Assembly (NCBI RefSeq): GCF_000233715.2
Contig: NC_021184.1
Location: 1,203,501 to 1,267,500, forward strand
DNA from: Desulfoscipio gibsoniae DSM 7213
Lineage (GTDB): Bacteria; Bacillota; Desulfotomaculia; Desulfotomaculales; Desulfallaceae
DNA: 64,000 nucleotides
Reading direction: 5' to 3'
Shown one piece after another: positions 44,957 to 54,221 of this stretch (within the stretch, counting starts at the first letter, position 1; each line of letters begins with the position of its first letter). Under the pieces are notes generated by a model. It saw nothing but the letters and a program-made list of their open reading frames with translations, did not search any database and was not told the DNA's origin. The position numbers and the translations under genes are program-made.

Positions 44957-45007
44957 TGGAGCCGACGGTCGGATTTGAACCGACGACCTACGCATTACGA
45001 GTGCGTT
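44957..45007 (-). pseudogene. tRNA-Thr(CGU) 3'-half remnant
   Basis: The anticodon arm (loop CTCGTAA, anticodon CGT), variable loop, T arm and acceptor 3' strand with CCA match the intact tRNA-Thr at 63005-63079. The D arm and 5' acceptor strand are absent; an unrelated imperfect hairpin (GTTCC...GGAAC, 45004-45038) takes their place. One anticodon-stem base pair differs compensatorily from the intact copy (A-T instead of G-C), so this was once a functional gene or came from another genome. Confidence 0.75.
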
Positions 45008-45154
45008 CCAGCTAGCAAGTTAGACTTTGCCGGAACGGGCAAATCAAGTAATAGCGCGGTTTTTTTAAATGTCCTTATGCTCAATAAGGTAACTTTTTAA
45101 ATGTTTTGGCAGCCATCACTTGATTATAAAACATACCATATAAATACTAAACTA

Positions 45155-45400
45155 TTATTTAGATACGGTTTGGCCAAAACCATATACCGGCACTTGAATA
45201 AACCGTTTTGCTTTAAGCTGCTTGTCTTTCATTTTATCTAATTCTTTTACTACTTCAGCATCAAAATATTGTTCTCCACAGTTTTCGCAGACCCATGCAG
45301 GTACATTTTCAACTAGGGCTAGTGAATTTCCCCACCAGTTTTCCGCTGTGATAAATTTTTTAACAGTAGAACTTCCGCATTGAAAACATTTGGTTACCAT
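45155..45400 (-). CDS. YgiT-type zinc-finger protein (MqsA-like antitoxin domain)
   Basis: An 81-residue protein with the YgiT/MqsA N-terminal zinc finger: KCFQCGSS at residues 4-11 and WVCENCGEQYFDAEVVKELD at 36-55. Such proteins are usually antitoxins or regulators paired with a DUF4258 partner encoded just upstream; here that partner survives only as a remnant (45402-45605) whose stop codon is 1 base from this start. The ribosome binding site (GGGGGA region) lies within the partner's end. Confidence 0.85.
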   Translation of the reverse strand: MVTKCFQCGSSTVKKFITAENWWGNSLALVENVPAWVCENCGEQYFDAEVVKELDKMKDKQLKAKRFIQVPVYGFGQTVSK

Positions 45401-45401
45401 A

Positions 45402-45605
45402 TTAATCCCCCTTTCCCCGATTGCGTTCGTTAATCCATTTTGGAGGCTCGGGGAAATATACAGTTATTATTACTAAAGTGCCCGAAGGATCCATGCCGCA
45501 AACAGCATGTAACGGTCTACCAGGTCCAAGATACCCCAAAACCAAGCAACTATTTCCGCGAGGATCCTCAGGATAATCTTCAATAAATTGTAAGATAATT
45601 AAGTT
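45402..45605 (-). pseudogene. DUF4258-family remnant without start
   Basis: An open minus-strand frame encodes DYPEDPRGNSCLVLGYLGPG, then RPLHAVCGMDPSGTLVIITV and a PEPPKWI ending, the C-terminal two thirds of a DUF4258 protein. No ATG, GTG or TTG lies before the conserved part, and a stop precedes it at 45608-45606, so the N-terminus is lost. DUF4258-YgiT pairs resemble toxin-antitoxin modules. Confidence 0.75.
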
Positions 45606-45751
45606 TTACAGAAAATGCTTTTCTTATCATGTTAACATTACTAGGTACGTAAAAGCGAGCCCATCATCACTAATCAACAACCAGCCCTTGCAGGAAGGAT
45701 GCTTGGAATTCATACATTGTGTAAATAGATTAATATAGCTTAATGCCTTAA

Positions 45752-45780
45752 TTGACAAGGCTTGCCGGCAGTGATAAAGT
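45752..45780 (+). promoter_or_regulatory. cysK promoter
   Basis: TTGACA (45752-45757) and TAAAGT (45775-45780), 17-base spacer. No T-box or SAM riboswitch features were seen upstream of cysK. Confidence 0.65.
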
Positions 45781-45806
45781 TATATAGTATCTGTAAAATT
45801 AAGGCT

Positions 45807-46772
45807 ATGGATGTGATTATATTGTCATTTGCTTATGATATAAAGCATTTAATCGGTAATACGCCTCTTTACGAATTGAGTCACTATGGCAGCGGTTTGC
45901 CCGGCCGTATACTTGCCAAATTGGAATACTTTAACCCCGGTGGTAGCATTAAAGACCGGGTGGCTCTGGGTATGATTGAACAGGCCGAAAAGAACGGCCT
46001 GTTAGGGGGAGGTAGTGTTAATGACAACGCCCATGCTGCCGCCGGTAGCGTGGTAATCGAGCCCACCAGCGGCAATACCGGTATCGGTCTGGCGATGGTG
46101 TGCTCCGCCCGTGGCTATCGCTGTATTCTTTGTATGCCTGAAACCATGAGTGTGGAGCGGCAAAACCTGCTTCGGGCGCTGGGCGCCGAGGTTGTGCTTA
46201 CTTCCGGGGCCGAGGGTATGTCCGGTGCCATTGCCAAGGCCGCTGAGCTGGCGCGGCAAATCCCCGGCGCTTTTATGCCTGCCCAATTTGATAACCCGGC
46301 CAATCCTGCCGCGCACCGTGCCACAACAGCGGAGGAAATCTGGCGGGATACCGCCGGGCACGTGGATGTACTGGTGTCTGCGGTAGGCACAGGGGGCACT
46401 ATAACGGGTATCGGCGAGACGCTCAAGGAGAGAAATCCCGCTCTGCAGGTGGTGGCGGTGGAGCCCGCTGAATCGCCCGTACTATCCGGCGGCAAGCCCG
46501 GTCCCCATAAAATCCAGGGCATTGGAGCCGGTTTTGTGCCTCGGGTGCTTAATGTAGCTATACTGGATGAAATCATCAAGGTGACCGGTGATCAGGCTAT
46601 GGAAGCGGCCCGCTGCCTGGCTCGGGAAGAGGGGCTGTTAGTGGGCATTTCCTCCGGGGCTGCAGTCTACGCAGCTAAGGAATTGGCCGGGCGGGAGCAG
46701 AACCGGGGCCGCACCGTGGTGGTAATTTTCCCGGATACCGGAGAGCGGTATTTATCCACGGAGCTGTTTTAA
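45807..46772 (+). CDS. cysK: Cysteine synthase A (O-acetylserine sulfhydrylase)
   Basis: A PLP enzyme making cysteine from O-acetylserine and sulfide. Motifs: [10 protein letters not shown] near the start, the PLP lysine in [26 protein letters not shown], the phosphate-binding glycine loop [12 protein letters not shown], and [10 protein letters not shown]. About 321 residues, full length, with an unusual short insert [14 protein letters not shown] after the lysine segment. ATG 45807 is the likeliest start; TTG 45822 with GGATGTG upstream is an alternative. It is transcribed alone from the promoter at 45752. Confidence 0.95.
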   Translation: MDVIILSFAYDIKHLIGNTPLYELSHYGSGLPGRILAKLEYFNPGGSIKDRVALGMIEQAEKNGLLGGGSVNDNAHAAAGSVVIEPTSGNTGIGLAMVCSARGYRCILCMPETMSVERQNLLRALGAEVVLTSGAEGMSGAIAKAAELARQIPGAFMPAQFDNPANPAAHRATTAEEIWRDTAGHVDVLVSAVGTGGTITGIGETLKERNPALQVVAVEPAESPVLSGGKPGPHKIQGIGAGFVPRVLNVAILDEIIKVTGDQAMEAARCLAREEGLLVGISSGAAVYAAKELAGREQNRGRTVVVIFPDTGERYLSTELF

Positions 46773-46866
46773 ACGGGAGATTTACCGTTGGTATTTATAA
46801 GCCATTAATGATATTACATTGTTTTTCCCTATCTAGTTTGACAGCAGGGAAGTGAATACATAACAA

Positions 46867-47738
46867 ATGTCACAACCGATCATTAATCCATACCTGGCGG
46901 TATTGCTGGGTGTGCTTGCCGCAGCTTTTTCTTCCATATTTACTAAGGCGGCCGAGGCACCGCCGCTGATTATTGCTTTTTATCGGATGGCGTTCACCGT
47001 GCTGCTGCTGGCACCGGTGACCCTGGTTACGGGGCGGCGTGAGCTGCGGGCTGTGACCCTGCGGGACGTTCTGCTGGCCTGTGGCGCGGGCATTATGCTG
47101 TCCCTGCATTTTGCTACGTGGGTAACGTCGCTCAACTACACTTCCATAGCCAGTTCCACTGTGCTGGTGACTATGCAGCCCCTTTTCGTTATTGCGGGCG
47201 GCTACCTGTTTTATAAAGAAAGGATAACCTGCTGGGTGCTGCTATAGCGCTTTTCGGCAGTGTGTTGGTGGGAATCAGCGACTTTCAGGTGGGGGGACAG
47301 GCCCTGTGGGGTGACTTTTTGGCCTTCTTGGGGGCAATTTTTGTGGCGGGATATATGCTGGTGGGCAGGGGGATCAGGGAGCGCTTGTCTCTGCTGCCTT
47401 ACATAATTATGGTTTACGGGTCCTCTATGATTACCCTATTTCTAGCTGCAGTGATATATCAACTGCCCCTGGTTCCCTATTCGCCCGGCACTTGGCTGAT
47501 GTTTTTGCTGCTAGCCGCGGTACCTACTATTATGGGACATACCGTGTTTAACTGGGCGCTGCGTTATGTTAAGGCGGCGGTGGTATCGGTAAGCATACTG
47601 GGTGAATCGGTTGGGGCCACCATACTGGCCTACTTTATATTCCATCAGGTGCCCACTCTGCTGCAGGTTACGGGCGGATTAATTATTATTACCGGTTTGG
47701 TGATATTTATTAAATCAACTGCCCGATTGGATAGTTAA
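46867..47738 (+). pseudogene. EamA/DMT-family transporter with a frameshift
   Basis: A ten-span drug/metabolite transporter split in two frames. The first part (46867-47247) gives spans 1-4 and ends ERITCWVLL-stop. The second frame already reads LLGAAIALFGSVLVGISDF from about 47232 and continues to 47738 with the second EamA domain. Joining them restores a normal protein of about 290 residues, so a small indel lies between about 47228 and 47240. It is either a recent pseudogene or a sequencing error. Confidence 0.85.
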
Positions 47739-47768
47739 TTCAGTTATGTGTATGAAGGTGTAAATATA

Positions 47769-48356
47769 TTGGCATATATAGATAAAGAGGTTGGTTCAAG
47801 AAGGTTGAAGCCTGATCCCTTAATTTGGACGATTGCTACGGCAGCCGGTTGGGTTGGGGCCGCTCGCAGCGAAACCGGGTTGGTGGCGTTGACGCTACCA
47901 CAAGCCAGCGTAGAGGAGTGTGTGCGCAGTCTTACTCAGTTGGGGGTGCAGGAGGGATGTTCGGTGGTGCCGCCGGAGCCCGGTCATGTGTTGGCCGGGC
48001 TGGCCCAAGCGCTGAATCGGTATTTCAGTGGGGAACCGGAGCGGCTTGATTTTCCTGTGGACTGGACAGTTTTTACGCCCTTTCAGCAAAGAGTGTTGCA
48101 GGTGGTGCAGGGTATCCGGCGGGGGGAACTGCTATCCTATGGACAGGTGGCTGCTCAGATCAATTGTCCACGAGCAAGCCGGGCGGTAGGCGGTGCCTTG
48201 GGTGCCAACCACATTTTGCTGGTTGTGCCCTGCCACCGGGTGATCCGCAGTGATGGCACTCTCGGTGGTTTTGGTAGCGGTCTTGCGTGGAAGGTGCGCT
48301 TGCTGACTGTCGAAGGGATTAACCCCGGCCCCGGTGGTAAATACCGGCTATTTTAG
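47769..48356 (+). CDS. ogt: Methylated-DNA--protein-cysteine methyltransferase
   Basis: A suicide DNA-repair protein that takes alkyl groups from O6-methylguanine. The C-terminal domain has QQRVLQVVQGIRRGELLSYG, RASRAVGGALGANH and the active site PCHRV (C155 from TTG 47769). The N-terminal ferredoxin-like domain is weakly conserved, as usual. TTG 47769 with GAAGGTG upstream is preferred to GTG 47748. It is 30 bp behind the damaged transporter and probably cotranscribed with it. Confidence 0.93.
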   Translation: MAYIDKEVGSRRLKPDPLIWTIATAAGWVGAARSETGLVALTLPQASVEECVRSLTQLGVQEGCSVVPPEPGHVLAGLAQALNRYFSGEPERLDFPVDWTVFTPFQQRVLQVVQGIRRGELLSYGQVAAQINCPRASRAVGGALGANHILLVVPCHRVIRSDGTLGGFGSGLAWKVRLLTVEGINPGPGGKYRLF

Positions 48357-48487
48357 ACCAAGCATTGCGGGAAGATTAATGAACAATGTTCTAATAATAT
48401 TATAAAAGCAATTATAAGCTAGTGCACACAAGTTCAAATAAGCTGACTTTATATCTTTGAGTTAATGTGATGCAATGGAGAAAAAAA

Positions 48488-50092
48488 ATGGCCAAAAATT
48501 TGTTAAACAAACAAACAGTGCTGCAAGGTGCTCTGACTCTGACCGTTTCATGGATGATTATTAGAATTTTAGGCGCGGTTTACCGCATCCCTCTGGGCCG
48601 TTTACTGGGGGACGAGGGGTTGGGTATCTACGCTGTGCCCAATCAGATTTACCTGCTTTTTTTTACCCTTTCGTCGGCAGGCATACCGGTGGCCGTGGCC
48701 AGTATAGTATCCGAAAAAATGGCAATGGGTCACTACCGCGACGCACTGCGTACCTTTCGGGTGGCCCGGGCCGCCATGCTGGTGCTGGGCGTTGCTTTTT
48801 CACTGCTGCTGTTTTTCGGCGCGGGCTGGTTGATTGAACAAGGCCTGGTGCGCATACCCGAGGCCTACTTGGGCATGCGGGCCATTGCCCCGGTGATATT
48901 TTTTGCCGCCGTTACCGCTGCTTACAGGGGCCTTTTTCAGGGACTGCAAAATATGCGGGCCGTAGCTTACTCGCAATTGGCCGACCAGGTAATGCTGGTG
49001 GGGGCTACTTTACTGTTCAGTTACCTGCTGCTGCCACGGGGCTTGTCCGTCGCCGCCGCCGGGGCCAATCTGGGTGCTGTGCCCGGGGCGGTGGGAGCCA
49101 CACTGATGCTGATTTTTCTATATCGCTGGCAGCGACGGGAAATGCTGGAGCTGGCCGAACAGGATTTGTCCGGGATCAGGGAGGGAACGCTGTCCCTGCT
49201 CAGGCGTATATTTAGCGTGGCGATACCGGTATCATTTGCTGCGGTGGCCATGTCCATTACCCACCTCATCGACCAATGGCTGATCATCGACCGGCTGCAG
49301 CTGGCGGGCTTCAGCCACCAGCAGTCTGTTGCCTTTTTCGGGCAATTTAACCAGATGGCTATGGCTTTTGTCAATATCTCCATCGCCTTGGCTGTTTCAC
49401 TGGGTGCCAGTCTGGTGCCCGCAGTGGCGGAAGCCTTTGCCAAGCAAAATATGGAGCGTATCCGTTCCCAACTGGCCCAGGCGGTGCGGCTGGCTGTGCT
49501 GTTCGCCCTGCCGTCGGCGGTCGGCTTATATTTACTGGCCCCACAGTTAACCCAGTTGTTGTTTGCCGAAGCGGAGGCCGGGGTACCCTTGGCCGCTCTG
49601 TCCGCCGTGGTAATATTTTGGTCGGTGCATTTGGTTACGGCGGGGGCGCTGCAGGGCATGGGCAAAGCTATAGTGCCCGTGCGCAACCTGGTGCTGGGCA
49701 TTGTATTTAAAATCGCCATTACCTACTACCTAACACCTACCCTGGGTATCCGGGCCGCCGCCTATGGCACCGTGGTTATCTTTTTAGTTTCCTCGCTGCT
49801 CAATGTAACAGTGCTGTCGCGTCTGGCGGGTATACGGTTTAACCTGTGGGAGACGCTGTCCCGGTCCGTGCCCGCTACGCTGATGATGTCCGCTGGTGTG
49901 CTGGCCACTTTTCGGGTGGCTGAGCTGGAAATGGGCGGCAATACCTGGCCCACCCTGCTGGCCGTAACGGCCGGTGCGGTGCTTTACCCCGCAGCCCTTT
50001 TGGTGCTGGGCGGTGTGCGGGCCGAAGATGTGCGCCGCCTACCCGGCGGTGGGCGGATAGCCGCTTTTTTGGAAAGGATAGGGCGGGGTTAG
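48488..50092 (+). CDS. SpoVB/MurJ-like polysaccharide flippase
   Basis: A MATE/MOP-superfamily lipid-linked oligosaccharide flippase, 534 residues, about 14 membrane spans. The N-terminus (KQTVLQGALTLTVSWMIIRI) followed by IPLGRLLGDEGLGIYAVPNQ matches the stage V sporulation protein B group, which works in peptidoglycan or cortex synthesis. YRGLFQGLQNM and LVPAVAEAFAKQNMERIRSQ are further family features. ATG 48488 with TGGAG upstream is chosen over 48467. It converges with the ABC-F gene 18 bp away. Its presence supports a spore-former. Confidence 0.9.
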   Translation: MAKNLLNKQTVLQGALTLTVSWMIIRILGAVYRIPLGRLLGDEGLGIYAVPNQIYLLFFTLSSAGIPVAVASIVSEKMAMGHYRDALRTFRVARAAMLVLGVAFSLLLFFGAGWLIEQGLVRIPEAYLGMRAIAPVIFFAAVTAAYRGLFQGLQNMRAVAYSQLADQVMLVGATLLFSYLLLPRGLSVAAAGANLGAVPGAVGATLMLIFLYRWQRREMLELAEQDLSGIREGTLSLLRRIFSVAIPVSFAAVAMSITHLIDQWLIIDRLQLAGFSHQQSVAFFGQFNQMAMAFVNISIALAVSLGASLVPAVAEAFAKQNMERIRSQLAQAVRLAVLFALPSAVGLYLLAPQLTQLLFAEAEAGVPLAALSAVVIFWSVHLVTAGALQGMGKAIVPVRNLVLGIVFKIAITYYLTPTLGIRAAAYGTVVIFLVSSLLNVTVLSRLAGIRFNLWETLSRSVPATLMMSAGVLATFRVAELEMGGNTWPTLLAVTAGAVLYPAALLVLGGVRAEDVRRLPGGGRIAAFLERIGRG

Positions 50093-50110
50093 TTGAGATG
50101 TGCAGTTTAA

Positions 50111-52033
50111 TCAAGGCAAGCCCTCTTTGGCTATTTTTTCAGCCAGCTCATTTAGGTAAACCCATCTTTCCAATTTCTCTTTGAGCTGTCTTTCCAATTC
50201 ATCCTTTTCGGTTACTAACTGCTGTAAAAGAACGTAATCGATGGCGGCCTCGTTAATTTGAATTTGCAACAGCTTTATTTTATCTTCCAGTCCGGCGATG
50301 ATATCATCTATTTCAGCATATTCCTTTTGTTCATGATAAGTAAATTTAAGCGGCTTTGTCTTTTTTCTTCCCTTTTGATTATCCCGCTGATTCTTCCGCT
50401 GTTTTGAGGAAACAACATTATCTATAACATTATTTTTTGCTTGATCCACGGTCTGATCGCTGCATTTAGCCTGGTAATCCGAATAGTTGCCGGTGTATTG
50501 CCCAATATGTCCGTTTCCCTCAAAGGATAAAATCTTTTCCGCCATGCGGTCCAAAAAATACCTGTCGTGGGAAACAGCTATCACCGCCCCGTTAAAGTCG
50601 TCGAGGTAATCTTCCAAAATGGCCAGCGTTGATATATCCAGGTCATTGGTAGGTTCGTCCAACAGCAGTATATTGGGCGCTTCCATTAGCACTCTGAGTA
50701 AATGCAGCCTTCTTTTTTCCCCGCCGGAAAGCTTTTCAATCAGACTCCATTGCAGGGTGGGGGGAAATAAAAACCTTTCCAGCATTTGTGATGCGCTTAT
50801 TTTATGTCCCTCGCTTGTGCTTAAAAACTCCGCCCCTTCTTTAATATATTCGATAACTCTTAAACTGCCGTCGATATGCTGAATTTCCTGGGAGTACAGC
50901 CCCATTTTAACCGTTTCCCCTATGTCTGCCGTGCCGCTGTCCGGCTGCACGATGCCGTAAATAATGTTTAATAGAGTTGACTTGCCGCTGCCGTTGGGAC
51001 CAATGATACCTACCCGGTCATTCCTTGCTAGCTTAAAGCTAAAATTATCTATTACCCTGGTGCCGGCAAAGGATTTACAAACCTGCTCCAGCTCAATAGT
51101 TTTCTTGCCCAGACGGCTGGAGGCCACTGATATTTGCAGCTTCTCATCCCTTTGGCCGGCGGTCTGAGCGTTTAGCCTGTGGTAGCGGTCTATTCTAGCT
51201 TTTTGCTTGGTGGTTCTGGCTTTGGCTCCCTTTTTGAGCCAGGCCAGTTCTTTTTTAAGCAACCGCTGTCTTTTGCGCTCGGTGGCCTGCTCCATTTCTT
51301 CCCGTTCAATCTTTTTCTCCAAATAATAGCTGTAGTTGCCTTTGTACAGGTAAAGACTGCCTTTGTCCAGTTCAATAATCTGGTTCACCACCCGGTCCAA
51401 GAAATACCGGTCATGGGTAATCATCAGCAGGGAGCCTTTTCTTTTATTCAGATATTGTTCCAGCCAATTAATGGCCTCATTGTCCAGATGGTTGGTTGGT
51501 TCATCTAAAACAAGTAAATCCGCAGGGTTTAACAGCGCTGCCGCCAGCGCGACCCTTTTTTTCCGCCCGCCGGATAAGGTGTCTATGGGAGCATTATAAT
51601 CACTTATGCCCAGCCTGGTCAGGATGGACTGCGCTTCACTTTCCAGGTTCCAGGCGTTTAAAGCATCCATGTCGCGGGTTAATTTCAAAACCTGCTCATC
51701 TGAAGTGCCCGGGTTACCCAGGGCTGTTGTGTATTCCCTGATTAACTTCATTAAAGGGCTATCACCTTTGAAGACCTGCTCCAGTACAGTAGCCCGGGCG
51801 TCAAAATCGGGATTTTGGGACAGGTAAGCTATTTGCATCGCACTTCCTTTGGTCACCTGTCCTTCGTCCGCTTTCTCCACCCCGGCAATAATTTTAAGCA
51901 GCGTGGATTTACCGGTACCGTTAATACCGATTAAACCCAGCTTGTCACCTTCGCTGATACTAAGATTAATATGATTGAGCAGTTTTTTATCACTATAGCT
52001 TTTGGAGATATTTTCAGCGGTTAATAAACTCAT
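50111..52033 (-). CDS. ABC-F family ATPase (Uup/EttA-like)
   Basis: A soluble twin-ATPase that acts on ribosomes or in recombination. Two ABC cassettes: Walker A GINGTGKST at residues about 37-45 and GPNGSGKST at about 350; signatures LSGGRKKR and LSGGEKRR; Walker B LLVLDEPTNHLD and ILLLDEPTNDLD. The inter-domain linker (KKIEREEMEQATERKRQRLL and following) is long and charged. The C-terminal coiled coil (residues about 560-640), with a lysine-rich stretch, is typical of Uup. The ATG at 52033 has AAAGGATG upstream. No resistance-type features were identified. Confidence 0.93.
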   Translation of the reverse strand: MSLLTAENISKSYSDKKLLNHINLSISEGDKLGLIGINGTGKSTLLKIIAGVEKADEGQVTKGSAMQIAYLSQNPDFDARATVLEQVFKGDSPLMKLIREYTTALGNPGTSDEQVLKLTRDMDALNAWNLESEAQSILTRLGISDYNAPIDTLSGGRKKRVALAAALLNPADLLVLDEPTNHLDNEAINWLEQYLNKRKGSLLMITHDRYFLDRVVNQIIELDKGSLYLYKGNYSYYLEKKIEREEMEQATERKRQRLLKKELAWLKKGAKARTTKQKARIDRYHRLNAQTAGQRDEKLQISVASSRLGKKTIELEQVCKSFAGTRVIDNFSFKLARNDRVGIIGPNGSGKSTLLNIIYGIVQPDSGTADIGETVKMGLYSQEIQHIDGSLRVIEYIKEGAEFLSTSEGHKISASQMLERFLFPPTLQWSLIEKLSGGEKRRLHLLRVLMEAPNILLLDEPTNDLDISTLAILEDYLDDFNGAVIAVSHDRYFLDRMAEKILSFEGNGHIGQYTGNYSDYQAKCSDQTVDQAKNNVIDNVVSSKQRKNQRDNQKGRKKTKPLKFTYHEQKEYAEIDDIIAGLEDKIKLLQIQINEAAIDYVLLQQLVTEKDELERQLKEKLERWVYLNELAEKIAKEGLP

Positions 52034-52248
52034 CTTGCATCCTTTCTAATGATTATTGCATAACAAGGCTTGTGCGGGGGTAATTAATATAGCCTGTCCG
52101 AATTAGGAACTTAAACAGACAGGCTAAATAATTGATAGTATCATCTACTATTGAAATTACCTGGTAACAACTGCCGGTATTTTAAAGCGATTTTTGAATA
52201 TTACCATTGTAATAATACTTATAATGCGGGCTGCCTTATCGCCGGTTT

Positions 52249-52536
52249 CTAAACAGTGGGCTTTCTAAAAGGTATAACCTTGCCTCCATTGGTGGGCCTG
52301 GGTGCTTTTGTTGGGCAGGATTGACAGCCACCGTTACAGCCGGATTTGAAGCCGACAAATACCTTGCGCCAGGACACCTGCCACTTGTCCTCCACTTGTT
52401 CAATCCTGGTCTCTACTTCATATTGAGGACCACGCGGGTCACTGGCTAATCTAGATTCTGTAGTAGCTACAATATTGGCTGTTTTTAACGCTTTTTCCTT
52501 AGTATCAAACAAAGACTGTAAAGTTATCCATTCCAT
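52249..52536 (-). CDS. Hypothetical protein with Cys-rich tail
   Basis: A 95-residue protein from ATG 52536 (GGGAG upstream). The first 70 residues are mixed alpha/beta (EWITLQSLFDTKEKALKTAN), and a short SGCNGGCQSCPTKAPRP motif near the C-terminus holds three cysteines that may bind metal. Not recognised. It stands alone between the ABC-F gene and menA on the same strand, separated from each by more than 150 bp. Confidence 0.65.
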   Translation of the reverse strand: MEWITLQSLFDTKEKALKTANIVATTESRLASDPRGPQYEVETRIEQVEDKWQVSWRKVFVGFKSGCNGGCQSCPTKAPRPTNGGKVIPFRKPTV

Positions 52537-52690
52537 AATCAATCGCTCCCTTGGTAAACATATTTCTCTATCTATCATAACCGATAATTATGAACCACTT
52601 CAATGTGTATCCAAAATACTGGCCGTTGTTTATAACCGGTGTCTATTGGCGGTATGCTGTTAAACGTTTCGAATTTTTAATTGTAGGATC

Positions 52691-53599
52691 TCAAAACCAG
52701 CAGCACATAGTTAGCCCGACTGCCAATAAAAGCCCGAAAATAGTATTGGTCTGGGCGGTCGCTTGCATGGCCGGCATCATTTCCACCGCGCGGCTTTTGC
52801 CACGAAAGCCGCTAACGGCTTGTCGGGCTTTGGTAATACTGACCAGAGCCAGTAAGGCCCACGGTGAAATTATGCTCAAGAGCACCAGCCCGGTAATCCA
52901 GAGATAGGAGAAGGTAAATAAAGCTGCGAGAAGTGTAATTGCATTACTTCTACCAAGCAGTATGGGTATAGTGCGGCGGCCTTTAGCCCGGTCACCGTCA
53001 AGGTCCCGGATATTGTTTGATAACAAAATACTTCCGATAAGTACAGCAATAGGAACAGAAACCAGCACACTCTCCAAACTTATCGTATTGGTTTGGATAA
53101 AGAAAGAAATAAGGATAATGGTCGTACCCATTAAAATTCCGGATAGAAGTTCCCCCAGGGGAGAATAGGCAATTGGGTAAGGCCCGCCGGTATAAAGGTA
53201 ACCGGCAGCCATGCAAACAAGACCCACAGCTGCAAGCCACCAACTGCTTGCGGCGCAAATGTAGATCCCCGCGATAATGGACAGGGCGTAAAAGGCTATC
53301 GCAATATACAATACCGTAGACGCTTGAACGCCGTCACGGACAATGGTACCGCCTATGCCTACAGATTCCGGAGTGTCCAATCCCTTTACATAATCATAGT
53401 ATTCATTAAACATATTAGTGGCTGACTGAATGAGCAGCGACGCTAACAGCATGACCAAAAACAGTGGAATATTAACTTGTCCGGCTTTAAGAGCCAGTGC
53501 TGTACCTACTGAGACAGGAACAAAGGCGGCTGTCAGAGTATGGGGGCGTAACAGCCTCCACCATACCTGCCAGTTTGCCTTTTTTGGCTGTTTTTTCAT
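52691..53599 (-). CDS. menA: 1,4-dihydroxy-2-naphthoate polyprenyltransferase
   Basis: A UbiA-superfamily membrane prenyltransferase that attaches the isoprenoid tail in menaquinone synthesis. The two Asp-rich motifs are NMFNEYYDYVKGLD (residues about 65-78) and NNIRDLDGDRAKGRRTIP (about 195-212). Eight to nine spans, 302 residues. RPHTLTAAFVPVSVGTALA near the N-terminus is typical of MenA. ATG 53599 with AAAGG upstream is preferred to a longer frame start at 53638. It shows that the organism uses menaquinone, consistent with respiratory sulfate or similar reduction. Confidence 0.92.
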   Translation of the reverse strand: MKKQPKKANWQVWWRLLRPHTLTAAFVPVSVGTALALKAGQVNIPLFLVMLLASLLIQSATNMFNEYYDYVKGLDTPESVGIGGTIVRDGVQASTVLYIAIAFYALSIIAGIYICAASSWWLAAVGLVCMAAGYLYTGGPYPIAYSPLGELLSGILMGTTIILISFFIQTNTISLESVLVSVPIAVLIGSILLSNNIRDLDGDRAKGRRTIPILLGRSNAITLLAALFTFSYLWITGLVLLSIISPWALLALVSITKARQAVSGFRGKSRAVEMMPAMQATAQTNTIFGLLLAVGLTMCCWF

Positions 53600-54221
53600 T
53601 GGTTTTGCCTTTCGGTTTATGAAAATGAAGAAAAACAATCATCAGCATGGTGCCGATTACTACTGGCAGTTTTACCCTCCATCCACCCAATGCTGTAATA
53701 GTACCTGTGATCAAAGGGTGGAGCAAAAGGTTTTATTTCACATCTAATTCCATAGCTTGCCTCTCCAATTATCAACGTTATCTAATTATAACACTTTTGC
53801 AGGGACGCTGATGGATAAAACAGTACAGCTATCGCTAACAATAACTTTCGCATAAAAACACCATCCTAACTTTAAACGCCAGGGCAACTGTTGGTTACAG
53901 CCGGGCATTTTTTTATTTTTAAGCCTTATGATCGCTTAAAATTAAGACGTACCAGGTGTTAAAAAGTTCGCTTGTGGATAAATAAACGATATAAAGGTTT
54001 TATAATGCGGCATGTTTACTAAATGTTAAATTAAGCGCAGTATCTATTGTTCAGTAACTTATCAGCTGCTAAATGAATAATATGGGAAAAACGTAATAAG
54101 ATTGGATAGATATGGATTGCCACAATCTATCTTGATTTGGCACAATCATTGGTAAAGGGGGGCTTTAATCTGAGCATTTTTTTATTTGCTGGACTTTTAT
54201 TTCAAAGGGGGGCAGTAACGT
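53600..54221. other. Gene-free divergent spacer
   Basis: About 620 bases between menA and the VCBS gene. A TATAAT at 54001-54006 is the only promoter-like site noted. A short hydrophobic overlapping frame on the minus strand (53487-53726) was not accepted. Confidence 0.5.

Noticed and set aside
45606..45806. T-box or SAM riboswitch in front of cysK
   Set aside because: No T-box sequence, specifier loop or SAM core seen; only a plain promoter close to the gene.
53487..53726. Minus-strand frame with a hydrophobic N-terminus in front of menA
   Set aside because: It overlaps menA in another frame, lacks a ribosome binding site and loses protein-like character in the overlap.
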